A DNA stretch of 64,000 bases from an uncultured Pontibacter sp. (GCF_947495565.1 NZ_CANLZM010000002.1:62001-126000); one strand, 5' to 3'. Counted from the stretch's first letter, positions 44,039 through 54,425 are shown. Numbers and translations: made by a program. Notes: a model not told the origin generated them from the sequence alone.

Positions 44039-45358
44039 TTACCTCTTTTCCTGTGGGGCACTTAGGTTAGAGGCCGACTGCAGGCCAGTAGCTATTTCGG
44101 GAACGATACCGAGGCGCTCATATATTGGCTGAACCATTTGGCGGAGTTTAGGCAGGTTTACGGCAAAAGGCACAATGCTCAGGGCACACAGCAGCCCGCA
44201 TCCGGCTAAAGTATACGCCACCCCAATCTGCTCCGCCACTGAGCCGGCCAGCATACTTCCGATCGGGGCCATACCCATAAAAGCGGTGGCGTACAGGCTC
44301 ATCACGCGGCCACGTTTGTCATCATCTACCAGCGTTTGCAGCAGCGTATTGCAGGATGCCATCGTCACGATCATTCCAAAACCGCTGAACAGCATCAGCA
44401 CCAGCGAGAGCAGCAGCACCTCTGAAAAGGAGAAAGCGATCAGGGCCAGGCCAAATACTGACATCGTGAAAATAATGACCTTGCCCAATCCTACTACGGA
44501 CTTCCGCTGCGCCAGGAACAGCGCCCCACTTAATGCACCAAACCCGGAAGCGCCCATCAGGTAACCCAACGTGTTGGCACCGCCCTGCAGAATATCACGA
44601 GCGAAAACGGGTAGCAGCACTGTAAAAGGCATCCCGAACAAGCTCAGCAGCGCTACAATCATGATCAGCGCACGAATCGGAGGAAAACCAAAGGCATACT
44701 GAAACCCAACTTTAAGAGACTGCCATACCTTACGTTGCTGCTGCACCCGCTCAAAAGGCTTCAGCCGCAGCAGCAGCAACGACCCAATGACAGCAATATA
44801 ACTGATCGCGTTGATCAGAATACAGATGCCCTCGCCTACGGCCGCAATAAGCAAACCAGCAATTGTTGGCCCCACCAAACGCGCCATGTTAAACAGAGAT
44901 GAGTTTAGGGCGATGGCATTGCTCATATCTTCCCTCCGCTCTATGAGCTCCACCACAAACGCTTGCCGTGTGGCAATATCAAAACCGTTTATGGTGCCCA
45001 GCACCGCACTTAGCGCCAGTACATGCCAGATCTCAATAGTATTTGTCAGCACCAAAACTGCCAGCGTAGATGCCTGCACCATAGACAAGGCTTGTGTTAC
45101 AATAAGCACCTTGTGCCGGTTAAACTTGTCGGCCAGCACACCGGCAAAAGGCCCAAGTATAAAGGATGGTATTTGGCTGGAGAAAGTAACAGCGCCAAGC
45201 AGAAACACAGAATCAGTGAGGCGGTACACCAGCCAGCTCAGCGCAATCTGCTGCATCCAGGTACCGACAAGCGATATGCCCTGCCCTATAAAAAACAACC
45301 TATAATTACGCGAGCTCAAAGCCCGAAACATTCCACTTAATTTACTTACTGCTGCCAT
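44039..45358 (-). CDS. MFS transporter (MFS_3 / EntS-like)
   Basis: 439 residues with 12 predicted membrane helices. Family features: LSSRNYRLFFIGQGISLVGT at the start, QIALSWLVYRLTDSVFLLGA, the loop motif GVLADKFNRHKVLIVTQ (MFS motif A) and, in the second half, VDDDKRGRVMSLYATAFMGM. The closest well-known relatives export siderophores or drugs; the substrate here is unknown and no siderophore genes are adjacent. Monocistronic, divergent from dnaE. Confidence 0.9.
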   Translation of the reverse strand: MAAVSKLSGMFRALSSRNYRLFFIGQGISLVGTWMQQIALSWLVYRLTDSVFLLGAVTFSSQIPSFILGPFAGVLADKFNRHKVLIVTQALSMVQASTLAVLVLTNTIEIWHVLALSAVLGTINGFDIATRQAFVVELIERREDMSNAIALNSSLFNMARLVGPTIAGLLIAAVGEGICILINAISYIAVIGSLLLLRLKPFERVQQQRKVWQSLKVGFQYAFGFPPIRALIMIVALLSLFGMPFTVLLPVFARDILQGGANTLGYLMGASGFGALSGALFLAQRKSVVGLGKVIIFTMSVFGLALIAFSFSEVLLLSLVLMLFSGFGMIVTMASCNTLLQTLVDDDKRGRVMSLYATAFMGMAPIGSMLAGSVAEQIGVAYTLAGCGLLCALSIVPFAVNLPKLRQMVQPIYERLGIVPEIATGLQSASNLSAPQEKR

Positions 45359-45652
45359 AGTTCTAATCCACTGCCTTAGGGCAAGCTTATACTTACGTAT
45401 CCATCAAGTTTAAGAGTTATTTTTTGACAGGAACATAATACAAAAGCATAAGACTATACATCTCACAGAAACTGCTCAGCTATTTGAGACTATCTGTCCC
45501 CGAATTTTGTTAAGGCAAGAGGCCGCTTTAGGTTTGGGAGCTGCCCCGATTTTCCGTAATTTTAACATCCCAAAAATGACCTGCAAGTATAGATTTTTCC
45601 GAATACAAAGGTCATTCTTAATTCTTCTTTCGTAATTCTTAATTCCCCATAA

Positions 45653-48600
45653 ATGCCAGTTTTTTCGCATTTACATACCCATACTCAGTACTCGCTGCTC
45701 GACGGGCAGGCCAGCATCAGCGCGCTCATGAAAAAGGCGCAGGCCGATGGCATGCCCGCCGTCGCCATGACCGACCACGGAAATATGTTCGCCGCCTTCA
45801 ACTTTGTGGCTGAGGCGAACAAGTATAACGTGAAACCAATTGTAGGTTGTGAGTTTTACTTGGTAAAAGACCGCCACCTTAAAACCTTCAGCAAGGAGGT
45901 AAAGGATGTGCGCCACCACCAGCTGCTACTCGCCAAGGATCAGGAGGGCTATCAAAACCTCGCTAAGCTTTGCTCGCTGTCATACATCGAGGGCGTGTAC
46001 AGCAAGTGGCCGCGTATTGATAAGGAACTGTTACTGAAGTATAGCAAGGGCCTGATTGCGACCAGCTGCTGTATTGGTGCCGAAGTACCACAGGCTATAC
46101 TTTGGAAAAGCGAGGCAGAAGCCGAGGAGATCTTTAAGTGGTGGCTCGATGTGTTCGGTGAGGATTACTACATCGAGATTCAGCGCCACGGGCTGCAGAA
46201 CATCGACGGAACCGGCAAAAGCCAGGAAGATATTAACCAGGTATTGCTGAAGTGGGCGCAGAAGTATAATGTAAAGGTTATCTGCACCAACGACTCGCAC
46301 TACGTGGACCAGGAAGACTGGAATGCGCACGACATATTGCTTTGCGTGAACACCGGCGAGGATCAAAGTACACCAGTTGGTGATTTCCAGACGAAGTATT
46401 ACCGTTTCCTGTCGGATGACCAGAAGGTGATTTACGATACGGTGGAGAACGTGCGCGGTAAGTATAGCAACCACGCCAGCGTGCGCCAGATGCTGAACCG
46501 CATCGACGAGGCCGGTCCGAAAACACGCTTTGGATTCCCGAACGACCAGTTCTTCTTCAAGACGCAGGCCGAGATGAACGAGCTGTTCAAGGATGTGCCA
46601 CAAGCCGTAGATAATACCAACGAAATTGTAGACAAGATTACGCCGCCACAGCTTAAGCGCGACATCTTATTACCTAACTTTCCGATACCGCCCGAACATG
46701 CTGGCCCGGATGCCTTTTTGCGCCACCTCACCTATGTAGGAGCCAAGAAACGCTATACCGATATCACCCCCGAAATTGAAGAGCGCCTGGATTACGAGCT
46801 GCGCATTGTGGAAACGATGGGCTTTGCTGGTTACTTCCTCATTGTGCAGGATTTCATCAACCGGGGCCGCGACATGGGCGTGTTCGTGGGCCCGGGACGT
46901 GGTTCGGCGGCAGGTTCTGCGGTAGCTTACTGCATCGGTATCACCAACATCGACCCGATAAAGTATAACCTGCTCTTCGAGCGATTCCTGAACCCAGAGC
47001 GTGTATCCATGCCCGATATCGATATTGACTTCGATGACGTGAACCGCCAGCGCGTAATTGATTACGTGGTAGAGAAGTATGGCAAAACGCAGGTAGCTCA
47101 GATTATTACGTTTGGTACAATGGCTGCGAAGTCGTCGATCAAAGATGTGGCGCGCTCTACTTCTTTGCCGCTTGCCGAGGCCAACGAGCTGGCCAAGATG
47201 GTGCCGGACACCCCGGGCACCACGCTGGCCAAGGCCTTCATGGAGAACCTGGATCTGGCCGCCATCCGCGAAGGCAACGACCACCGTGCTGCTGTACTCA
47301 AACTAGCTGAAAAGCTGGAAGGGTCGGTGCGTAACACAGGTATACATGCGGCAGGTGTGATTATCGCCCCGGATGATATCACCAATTACATCCCGGTTTC
47401 GACCTCCAAAGACGCTGACCTATTGGTAACGCAGTTCGACGGCAAGGTGATTGAGAGTGCGGGCATGCTGAAGATGGACTTTTTGGGCCTGAAAACCCTG
47501 ACCATCATCAAGGATGCCATGGAGCTCATCAAGAAAAACCACGGCGTTGAGATTGATATTGACAACATTCCGATAGACGACGAGAAAACCTACCAGCTAT
47601 ACCAGCGCGGCGACACCATCGGCACGTTCCAGTTTGAGTCGGAGGGGATGCGCATGTACCTCAAGGACTTGCAGCCCACCAACATTGAAGACCTGATTGC
47701 CATGAACGCCCTGTACCGCCCGGGACCGATGCAGTTCATCCCGAACTTTATTAACCGGAAACATGGCCGCGAGGAAGTGGAATATCCACATGAGCTGCTG
47801 GAACCGATCCTGAATTACTCGCAGGGAATTATGGTGTACCAGGAGCAGATCATGCAAACGGCCCAGATTCTGGCTGGTTACTCGCTGGGTGGTGCCGACT
47901 TGCTGCGCCGCGCCATGGGTAAGAAGGACATGAAGAAGATGGCTGAGGAGCGTGAGAAATTCATTGCCGGAGCCGCTGAAATCCATAAAATCCCTTCAAA
48001 AAAGGCCTCTGAGGTGTTCGACGTGATGGAGAAGTTTGCCCAGTACGGCTTTAACCGCTCCCACTCTGCCGCTTACTCTATTGTAGCGTACCAAACAGGT
48101 TACCTGAAGGCGCACTACCCTGCCGAGTATATGGCCGCGGTACTCACTAACAACATGAACGACATCAAGAAGGTAACGTTCTTTATTGAGGAAGCGCGCA
48201 AGCAGGGTGTGCAGGTACTTGGCCCAGACGTAAACGAATCCTTGCTGAAGTTTAACGTGAACGAGGAAGGCAACATTCGTTTTGGTCTGGCGGCTATTAA
48301 AGGAACCGGCGAATCTGCCGTGGATGCCATCATCTCTGAAAGAGAGGCAAACGGCCCATACAAGGATATCTTCGATTTTGCGAAGCGCGTAAACCTGCGT
48401 GCCGTGAACAAGAAAACGTTTGAAAGTATGGCCCTGGCCGGCTGCTTCGACTCGTGGGAGTTATACCACCGCGCCCAGCTGATTGAGGTGCCCGAAGGCG
48501 AAAGTATGCCTTTGCTGGAAAAGGCGGTTCGCTTCGGCAACAGCTACCAGGCAGAGCAGCAGGCCGCGCAGCAATCGTTATTTGGAGGCGGAGCCGCTGT

Positions 48601-49276
48601 GGCAGCGCCTATGCCAAAAATACCGGAAGTACCTGTCTGGACCCAGGCCGAGATGCTGCGCCGCGAAAAGGAAGTGGTAGGCTTCTATATGTCGGGCCAC
48701 CCGCTCGACCAGTTTAAGCTGGAAATCGACTCCTACTGCACCTGCTCCCTCGACCGCATCGAAGAGTATAAGAACCGTGATATAAACGTGGCCGGCATGG
48801 TAACAGACGTGGTGATTCGTACCGCCAAAAACGGCAATCCGTTTGCGCTGTTCACCATCGAGGATTACGACACCTCTATGCAGATGGCCTTGTTCGGGGA
48901 GGATTATGTGAAGTTCTCGCCTTACCTGAAGATGGGTTTATACCTGTTTATCCGGGGCAAGGTGCAGCTGCGCTACAAAACCGAAGACCAGTGGGAACTG
49001 AAGCCGCAGAACATCCAACTCCTGGGCGATGTGCTGGACAAGATGGCGCAGGGCGTGCAACTGAATATCAACCTGCAGCACTTTACACCGAACCTGGCCG
49101 AGGCTTTGGAAACTGCTATTGTAGAAAGTGCTGGTCAAAAACGCCTGGAGATTACGCTGCACGTGCCGGAGGAGAAACTCGCGCTGCCGACCTACTCCCG
49201 CAAGTATAGAATCGATCCTAAAGTTTTTCTTACCTCGATTAAAGACTTAGGCTTAGGCGAATGCAAGTTGATTTAG
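45653..49276 (+). CDS. dnaE: DNA polymerase III alpha subunit
   Basis: The replicative polymerase, 1207 residues. An N-terminal PHP domain (SHLHTHTQYSLLDGQASISA, AVAMTDHGNMFAAFNFV), the catalytic palm with GPGRGSAAGSAVAYCIGITN and the paired Asp in VSMPDIDIDFDDVNRQRVID (about residues 455-475), fingers and (HhH)2 (YGFNRSHSAAYSIVAYQTGY, IRFGLAAIKGTGESAVDAII), and a C-terminal OB-fold (INVAGMVTDVVIRTAKNGNP). Length and order fit the DnaE1 type. The ATG at 45653 lies after a direct repeat of TAATTCTTAATTC units (45612-45648). Confidence 0.97.
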   Translation: MPVFSHLHTHTQYSLLDGQASISALMKKAQADGMPAVAMTDHGNMFAAFNFVAEANKYNVKPIVGCEFYLVKDRHLKTFSKEVKDVRHHQLLLAKDQEGYQNLAKLCSLSYIEGVYSKWPRIDKELLLKYSKGLIATSCCIGAEVPQAILWKSEAEAEEIFKWWLDVFGEDYYIEIQRHGLQNIDGTGKSQEDINQVLLKWAQKYNVKVICTNDSHYVDQEDWNAHDILLCVNTGEDQSTPVGDFQTKYYRFLSDDQKVIYDTVENVRGKYSNHASVRQMLNRIDEAGPKTRFGFPNDQFFFKTQAEMNELFKDVPQAVDNTNEIVDKITPPQLKRDILLPNFPIPPEHAGPDAFLRHLTYVGAKKRYTDITPEIEERLDYELRIVETMGFAGYFLIVQDFINRGRDMGVFVGPGRGSAAGSAVAYCIGITNIDPIKYNLLFERFLNPERVSMPDIDIDFDDVNRQRVIDYVVEKYGKTQVAQIITFGTMAAKSSIKDVARSTSLPLAEANELAKMVPDTPGTTLAKAFMENLDLAAIREGNDHRAAVLKLAEKLEGSVRNTGIHAAGVIIAPDDITNYIPVSTSKDADLLVTQFDGKVIESAGMLKMDFLGLKTLTIIKDAMELIKKNHGVEIDIDNIPIDDEKTYQLYQRGDTIGTFQFESEGMRMYLKDLQPTNIEDLIAMNALYRPGPMQFIPNFINRKHGREEVEYPHELLEPILNYSQGIMVYQEQIMQTAQILAGYSLGGADLLRRAMGKKDMKKMAEEREKFIAGAAEIHKIPSKKASEVFDVMEKFAQYGFNRSHSAAYSIVAYQTGYLKAHYPAEYMAAVLTNNMNDIKKVTFFIEEARKQGVQVLGPDVNESLLKFNVNEEGNIRFGLAAIKGTGESAVDAIISEREANGPYKDIFDFAKRVNLRAVNKKTFESMALAGCFDSWELYHRAQLIEVPEGESMPLLEKAVRFGNSYQAEQQAAQQSLFGGGAAVAAPMPKIPEVPVWTQAEMLRREKEVVGFYMSGHPLDQFKLEIDSYCTCSLDRIEEYKNRDINVAGMVTDVVIRTAKNGNPFALFTIEDYDTSMQMALFGEDYVKFSPYLKMGLYLFIRGKVQLRYKTEDQWELKPQNIQLLGDVLDKMAQGVQLNINLQHFTPNLAEALETAIVESAGQKRLEITLHVPEEKLALPTYSRKYRIDPKVFLTSIKDLGLGECKLI

Positions 49277-49307
49277 ACTTAATTTAGCGGCCATGCCACT
49301 TAATTTT

Positions 49308-49350
49308 ACAAAAAAACAGCCCCGGTAAACACTCCGGGGCTGTTTTTTTG
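49308..49350. terminator. Terminator between dnaE and the convergent lipoprotein
   Basis: AAAAAAACAGCCCCGG, loop, CCGGGGCTGTTTTTTTG. Symmetric A and T tracts allow use in both directions. Confidence 0.85.
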
Positions 49351-49368
49351 TAAAACTATGGAAAATTA

Positions 49369-50370
49369 CTACTGGTGCAGGTAAATTGCGGCGGCTCCGG
49401 CTACCTTTTTAGAATAGCCTGGCATTGGGTTTCCATCAGAAGTTGGCATTTCAAATATCAACACTTTGCCGCCTTCATTTGCTCTTTCAGCTACATAAAT
49501 ATGCTTGCTGTCTTCATCATAGGCTACATCCACGGGGTTGCCAAGCATGGTGTTGCTGCCTTCAATTCTTACCTGGGCATTTGCTCCTATAGTGCCGCCG
49601 TTGGTTGTGCCGCCAAATACTGAACTGAAGTTACTAATCACCACAATTGCGCCATCGTCTGCTACAGCTCCGTCGCCTACATCGGTCAGCACCATCTTAT
49701 CATCCGCTTTAGAGTAAGTAATGCCGTGTGTTCTTACGATACCTTCTATGGTTACGCGCTTGGTTGGCTGAATCATACCGTTTGAATTGGAGAAGAAGTT
49801 CTCGAAGTATACAATATCGCTGGTGTTGTCTGCCACGGCCCATAAAGCGTTGCCTTCGGCATGGATGCCCCACAGGTTAAAGTCTACATCATAGGTGTTG
49901 CGGTAACGTATGCCGCTTGGAGTGCGCTCGTAAACGTACAGGCGGTTCATGTTGCCATTTAGTGCCGGGTCAGCGTCTTGGGCCACTACAATCAGATCAC
50001 CGCTCACAGCTATTTCGCGGGCATTGGTAAAATCCGGATTACTGGTAGTTTTAATTTCCAAAGAGCCGTTACCTCGTTTCTGGTAAACCTCCAACCTGTT
50101 GGTGGTGCGCGATGCTAAGATAATTTCATTTCGCTCCTCGTTGTAGTAAATGCCGTCCGCATCCATGGAGGCAATGCTTTTCTGCTTCACGGTTACATCA
50201 GTTAAGCCATCAGCATCTACCATCGTCACCATGCCGCTGGTGTTGCTGCTAACATAGGCCATGCTGCCGTGGTCAGGAAAGTTAAAATCTATTTCGTCGT
50301 CTTTTTCGCAGGAGGAGAAGGTAAACAGAGCGGTAGCAAGCAATGTGCTGTAAGTTAATAAGTGTTTCAT
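49369..50370 (-). CDS. Beta-propeller lipoprotein, function unknown
   Basis: 333 residues with an SPII signal (lipobox FSSC, Cys 21). The mature protein reads as a propeller of about six blades, each with a pattern such as GIYYNEERNEIILASRTTNR, LYVYERTPSGIRYRNTYDVD, GNALWAVADNTSDIVYFEN and VDVAYDEDSKHIYVAERAN. It probably binds or tracks something at the outer membrane surface, but no enzyme motif is seen. Single gene, ending at the dnaE terminator. Confidence 0.8.
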   Translation of the reverse strand: MKHLLTYSTLLATALFTFSSCEKDDEIDFNFPDHGSMAYVSSNTSGMVTMVDADGLTDVTVKQKSIASMDADGIYYNEERNEIILASRTTNRLEVYQKRGNGSLEIKTTSNPDFTNAREIAVSGDLIVVAQDADPALNGNMNRLYVYERTPSGIRYRNTYDVDFNLWGIHAEGNALWAVADNTSDIVYFENFFSNSNGMIQPTKRVTIEGIVRTHGITYSKADDKMVLTDVGDGAVADDGAIVVISNFSSVFGGTTNGGTIGANAQVRIEGSNTMLGNPVDVAYDEDSKHIYVAERANEGGKVLIFEMPTSDGNPMPGYSKKVAGAAAIYLHQ

Positions 50371-50729
50371 AGTATGATGTTTATAATATTAAAGCCATAC
50401 TTACGATGCGGGTAATCCTTTAGGATTTCGCATTGACTCCCTTAAAACAGCTGTTCACCACATCTTTACCGCCAATTATTAATTTTCTTGAAATCACCAA
50501 GCCCCGGCAGCGTATGCTCAGCACCTCGGCCCTTACATTTACAGCAAGCGTGCAGGCGTTGTTTTATACTTCTTTGGATAATTGCTTGCTTTAAAAATTT
50601 TTATTGACAACATTTGTTCATACAAACAATTAGTATCCTATGGCTGTTACTATCGTAAGTATATAATTCGGTATTGCTCCCGAACCTTAACCACGACAGC
50701 TTGTCAGGTTTTGTAAGTTTGGGCCTGAA
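50371..50729. other. Gene-free stretch between the propeller lipoprotein and trxA
   Basis: No open frame of coding character. It contains two AAGTATA motifs (near 50563 and 50656) and a short palindrome TTTGT/ACAAA near 50614-50627 that could be an operator. Otherwise featureless AT-rich DNA carrying the divergent promoters. Confidence 0.4.
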
Positions 50730-50760
50730 TTTGCCAAACCTGTAATTGTTACTATATTTA
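50730..50760 (+). promoter_or_regulatory. Promoter of trxA
   Basis: TTTG at 50730-50733, 19-base spacer, TATATTTA at 50753-50760 (seven of eight consensus -7 positions). It lies 34 bases before the ATG. Confidence 0.6.
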
Positions 50761-50794
50761 ACCATTGAAATAAACACAACAAAAAGATAAAATT

Positions 50795-51121
50795 ATGGCT
50801 AACAAAGCGATAGAAATCACAGACGCGAATTTTGATGAGATCATCAATTCAGATAAACCAGTACTTGTAGACTTTTGGGCTGAGTGGTGTGGACCATGCC
50901 GCATGGTAGGACCGATTGTAGAAGAGCTTGCCGGTGAGTATGAAGGCAAAGCCGTTATCGGTAAAGTAGACGTGGACGCAAACCCGCAAACATCTGCTAA
51001 ATTCGGTATCCGCAGCATCCCAACGCTTCTTGTTTTCAAAAACGGCGAAGTAGTTGACAAGCAAGTTGGCGCAGTTCCGAAGAACGTGCTGTCTCAGAAG
51101 CTAGATGCTCAAATGGCTTAG
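50795..51121 (+). CDS. trxA: Thioredoxin
   Basis: Cytoplasmic disulfide reductase, 108 residues. Active site VDFWAEWCGPCRMVGPIVEE (Cys about residues 31 and 34), cis-Pro in IRSIPTLLVFKNGEVV, and the C-terminal helix. Standard length with no signal peptide. It has its own promoter and terminator. Confidence 0.97.
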   Translation: MANKAIEITDANFDEIINSDKPVLVDFWAEWCGPCRMVGPIVEELAGEYEGKAVIGKVDVDANPQTSAKFGIRSIPTLLVFKNGEVVDKQVGAVPKNVLSQKLDAQMA

Positions 51122-51148
51122 TTTTAAGCTTTTAAAGTATAAAACATA

Positions 51149-51187
51149 AAAGTCGGCCTTTCCTTTACCGGGGAGGCCGACTTTTTA
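51149..51187. terminator. Terminator between trxA and the convergent gene
   Basis: AAAAGTCGGCCTTTCC, loop, GGGGAGGCCGACTTTTTA. Its right end overlaps the stop codon of the minus-strand gene at 51185. Confidence 0.8.
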
Positions 51188-51853
51188 TTTAACCGATACT
51201 TCCAGCCGCATCATCAGGTTCTGGTAAAACGCTTCGCCCTCAGTTTGCTGCCTATATTTGGAAGGGCTTACTTTCATCCAGACTGGCTCATCTGTTAAAA
51301 AGCGATAAACATAAAACGGACAGGTATCGCATTCATTTGTCATGCCCACGTAAGGGCCGCTATTCAGCTTTGTAGCCTGTGGCCAGCTAACTGCAGCAAA
51401 AACGCCTTTCTCTGGAAGCACCAGGTTGTGGTGCGATACATCTATCCAATGCCAGTAAGTATTGTTTTTTGGCTCAAATGCTATAGGCACAGGCAACAAC
51501 AGTGCACCGGGCAGCCCAGCAGAATCTACTGCATACAAGTATACTTGCAGCATGTTCGGCTTACTGAATAAATCCGGGAAAGTGCGTTTATGATAAATGT
51601 AGATGCCTACCTTATCAATAAAGCCAGTCCGGCCGTTGGCGGGAATGTGATAGGCGGTTTGGTAATAAGGATAATCTTTGTTTCCTCCGTGTCCGTAATC
51701 AGCTTTCATTTGCTTGGTTCCTAACACCTCCTTCCGGAGTTCAGGCCTTACCACCACCTCCTTTAGCTTTACTTGCCCCTGTTTCTCCTGGCCATAGCCA
51801 GGTAAGTTTAGCAGCAGTAAAAACGGTAAAAGCAGAATTCCGCCAAGGTTCAT
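51185..51853 (-). CDS. Secreted protein of unknown function
   Basis: 222 residues with a signal peptide (MNLGGILLLPFLLLLNLPGY, cut near GYGQ). The start of the mature part, QVKLKEVVVRPELRKEVLGT, resembles the plug-like N-termini of Bacteroidota surface proteins (carboxypeptidase-regulatory style), and the rest has strand patterns (DKVGIYIYHKRTFPDLF, MLQVYLYAVDSAGLPGAL) and a CDTC pair. No family is named. Its stop overlaps the trxA terminator. Confidence 0.7.
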   Translation of the reverse strand: MNLGGILLLPFLLLLNLPGYGQEKQGQVKLKEVVVRPELRKEVLGTKQMKADYGHGGNKDYPYYQTAYHIPANGRTGFIDKVGIYIYHKRTFPDLFSKPNMLQVYLYAVDSAGLPGALLLPVPIAFEPKNNTYWHWIDVSHHNLVLPEKGVFAAVSWPQATKLNSGPYVGMTNECDTCPFYVYRFLTDEPVWMKVSPSKYRQQTEGEAFYQNLMMRLEVSVK

Positions 51854-51944
51854 TTAAAACAAAGTTGTTTACAGTAGCACAAAGGGTAGGGCAAAGCCTT
51901 AAACCTACTATCTCTATAAACAAATTGAAAACAGGAACTGTTTG

Positions 51945-52451
51945 CTATTCCTCTTGATCTTTTAGAACCACACTGATTTTGCCGCTCCGCTCCAGGTAAG
52001 CATATTTAATGTCGTCTACGCCAGCATAGCTTCCAGAACTACGAATGGCTTCTTTTAAGTCATTTTTAGTAACACTGCTTTCTTCCATGGCCTCTTTTTG
52101 CAGCTTGCCATCCTTAACCAATGCCTTTGGGCGGCCTTTAATAAAATCTCCTATCCCAAAATCGCTATGGAAGGCAAAGGTGGCAAGTAGCTTATGCAGC
52201 ATAACCAACGTAAAGGCGGCGGCAATTGTAGGCCAAAAAGGCGCATTGCCAGTAATGGCACGGCTAAGTATGGAACCGTAAATAATGCCGAGCACAATAT
52301 CAAAAGCAGAGTTTTTTCCGAATATGCGGTGATTCCCGACACGGATAATCAGCAGGGCAGCAATAAAAACCCCCACTGCTCTGGCAGACATTTGCCACCA
52401 CGTGAGGGTATTATCATGAATACCAAAAACAAGTTCAAACGTTTCTCCCAT
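51945..52451 (-). CDS. DUF421 membrane protein (YetF/YcaP family)
   Basis: 168 residues: about three membrane helices (WWQMSARAVGVFIAALLIIR, AFDIVLGIIYGSILSRAITG, FWPTIAAAFTLVMLHKLLAT), then a soluble tail with the family motif FIKGRPKALVKDGKLQKEAM and a DLKEAIRSSG helix. This is the core of the DUF421 family, whose role is not known. It follows the 52494 gene on the minus strand. Confidence 0.88.
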   Translation of the reverse strand: MGETFELVFGIHDNTLTWWQMSARAVGVFIAALLIIRVGNHRIFGKNSAFDIVLGIIYGSILSRAITGNAPFWPTIAAAFTLVMLHKLLATFAFHSDFGIGDFIKGRPKALVKDGKLQKEAMEESSVTKNDLKEAIRSSGSYAGVDDIKYAYLERSGKISVVLKDQEE

Positions 52452-52493
52452 ACTTCTGAAAACGCAGGTCTACGGGAGAGAGTTCTAACTACT

Positions 52494-54425
52494 TCAGCTG
52501 GCGTCTTCGCAGTTGCAAAGGCCTTTGTCTAAAGTATAAATTACGTCAAAATCCTTCTCCACCTCCTGCATTTGGTGCTGCAGACGCGCATTATACTCCT
52601 GCACTTTGTCCAGCCGCTCTTCGCTTAGCTCCTTTTTATTTAATGCATCAAGCATTTTAATGGATTTGCCAAACTCATTGTTTTTCTCATACATGCGGCT
52701 GATGTACTGGTCCAGGCCATTGTTGGTAGAGGCAGAGGCCATCTGCAGGTTGTTTTCTATGCACAGCTGGCGCTTCAGAAACTTAAATACCGTTGCTTCG
52801 GCGCTTTGGTTAAGCTCCTCTTTTTTCTTCAGGGCCTGCTTCAGCTTAAAGCTGTCGTAACGTTTGTTATAGTCCGATATGGCCTCGCGTACTTTATCGC
52901 GGCAACTCTGGCACTTGCTGGCGCTGGCTTTTTCCAGTAAACTATTGCGCTGCTGCATTGTCTCGTCGTTGGCCTCTGTATTGCTCAAAACCTGCACATC
53001 TTTCTGAAATACTTCGCTGTACTGCAGCTCTTCCAACTTCTGCGTAAGGCGAACAATGGCCTCCCCTTCTACCGATGCAGACAGCACCTCGCGCTTCGGT
53101 AACTCAATGGCGTATAACCTGACAAGGGCAGCCTCCCGCTTCTCCGGGGTATTCCAGGCTTTAGGGTCATTTTCTAACTCACGCAGGGTGCTTACCAGCA
53201 GCTTACCGTTTTTCAGGTTATGGTCGGCTTCCAGGTATAAATCAGCATTGGTAAGTATGGACTCGTACTCAGACCGGAAAATGTTTTGATAAGTGCTGTT
53301 CTTGGCAAATTCCTTTTCCCTTGCGTCAAAAATGCCTTTCAGCCGCTTATACTCCTGCACAATGCCAAAGAGGTTTTTGGCATTGATGTCGGCGCTGTTG
53401 TTGCGGTAGTTCAGGCGGTAGGTGTTCAGGTTTTGCTTCATATCAGCGAAGGAACGCAGAAACTCCACAAATAGCTTCTCCTGCCGGAAGGTCTCGTCAT
53501 TGATCAACTGCTGATCGTAGGCTGTCTGTATTTTGAGTTTGCGCTTCTCGATCAGGTCCAGCGTTACTTCATCGCCCGTCAGCACATCCATTTTATAAAG
53601 CGATTTATAGTTGGCCACCACCATAAACGGGTAATCCTTGTAGCCGGTCATTTCCTCCAGTTCGCGACGATCCAGCTTGTTTGGGTTTTTCTGCAGGTAG
53701 TCTGTCAGCTTTACTGTTTTGATGTCTACTTTTTTTACATCATTCGGCACAAACACATAAATGCGCACCGAGTGCAGGCGCGTATCAAAATCTTGGCCCT
53801 CGTACAGGCGAATGGTAGAGCTAAACTTGTACTCTTTGCGGCTGGCCCTGGAGTTGAGCAGGTTTCCGAACTCGCCCACCAAAGACAGCACCGCACTGGT
53901 TGGCGTGGTGAGCTTTGAGATAGCCATCAGCTGGTTTGCCACCAGGTTAAACACTTGGTCGCTTTGCCCGTTTGTGATTGCCTTGGCGTTGATAACGGCA
54001 TCAATGTTATTGTTGGCGGAGCCGAGCGGCATTTTATCTATAATACGCACCACTTCCTGGTGGTCGCTTACCTGTGTTTTGTAGTCGTTCTTGTCCTGGT
54101 CAATGGCAAAGTTGTAGAGCGGGTACACGATGTCGTCGTTGCCGAAAAGCTTCATGTTCTTCAGCTGTGCCGTTATCATGAGATACTCCAGCACGTTGCC
54201 ATACTTCTTTTTCGGTTTTCGCGAGCCTGTTTCCAGCTCATTCAGAACACGCGTAAACTTATTGCCGTTGTATAGATAAATATCAGTAGAAAGATACTGC
54301 CATTCATCCGAAAACTGATAATCATCGTTGTAACTATAGCCCAGGCGGGTTTCTATGTTGCGTTGCGCATAAACGGCCTGTTGGCACACCAGTAAAAGTA
54401 CTAAAGCTAGAAATTTTCTTCTCAT
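52494..54425 (-). CDS. Large periplasmic helical protein, function unknown
   Basis: 643 residues with a signal peptide (MRRKFLALVLLLVCQQAVYA|Q). About 90-320 is mixed alpha/beta; the C-terminal half is mostly charged helices (LFVEFLRSFADMKQNLNTYR, EFAKNSTYQNIFRSEYESIL, MYEKNNEFGKSIKMLDALNK) with two Cys pairs, KCQSC and CNC at the end. No known domain. Its length and style suggest a scaffolding or envelope role, but this is not supported by any motif. The DUF421 gene lies 42 bases downstream. Confidence 0.75.
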   Translation of the reverse strand: MRRKFLALVLLLVCQQAVYAQRNIETRLGYSYNDDYQFSDEWQYLSTDIYLYNGNKFTRVLNELETGSRKPKKKYGNVLEYLMITAQLKNMKLFGNDDIVYPLYNFAIDQDKNDYKTQVSDHQEVVRIIDKMPLGSANNNIDAVINAKAITNGQSDQVFNLVANQLMAISKLTTPTSAVLSLVGEFGNLLNSRASRKEYKFSSTIRLYEGQDFDTRLHSVRIYVFVPNDVKKVDIKTVKLTDYLQKNPNKLDRRELEEMTGYKDYPFMVVANYKSLYKMDVLTGDEVTLDLIEKRKLKIQTAYDQQLINDETFRQEKLFVEFLRSFADMKQNLNTYRLNYRNNSADINAKNLFGIVQEYKRLKGIFDAREKEFAKNSTYQNIFRSEYESILTNADLYLEADHNLKNGKLLVSTLRELENDPKAWNTPEKREAALVRLYAIELPKREVLSASVEGEAIVRLTQKLEELQYSEVFQKDVQVLSNTEANDETMQQRNSLLEKASASKCQSCRDKVREAISDYNKRYDSFKLKQALKKKEELNQSAEATVFKFLKRQLCIENNLQMASASTNNGLDQYISRMYEKNNEFGKSIKMLDALNKKELSEERLDKVQEYNARLQHQMQEVEKDFDVIYTLDKGLCNCEDAS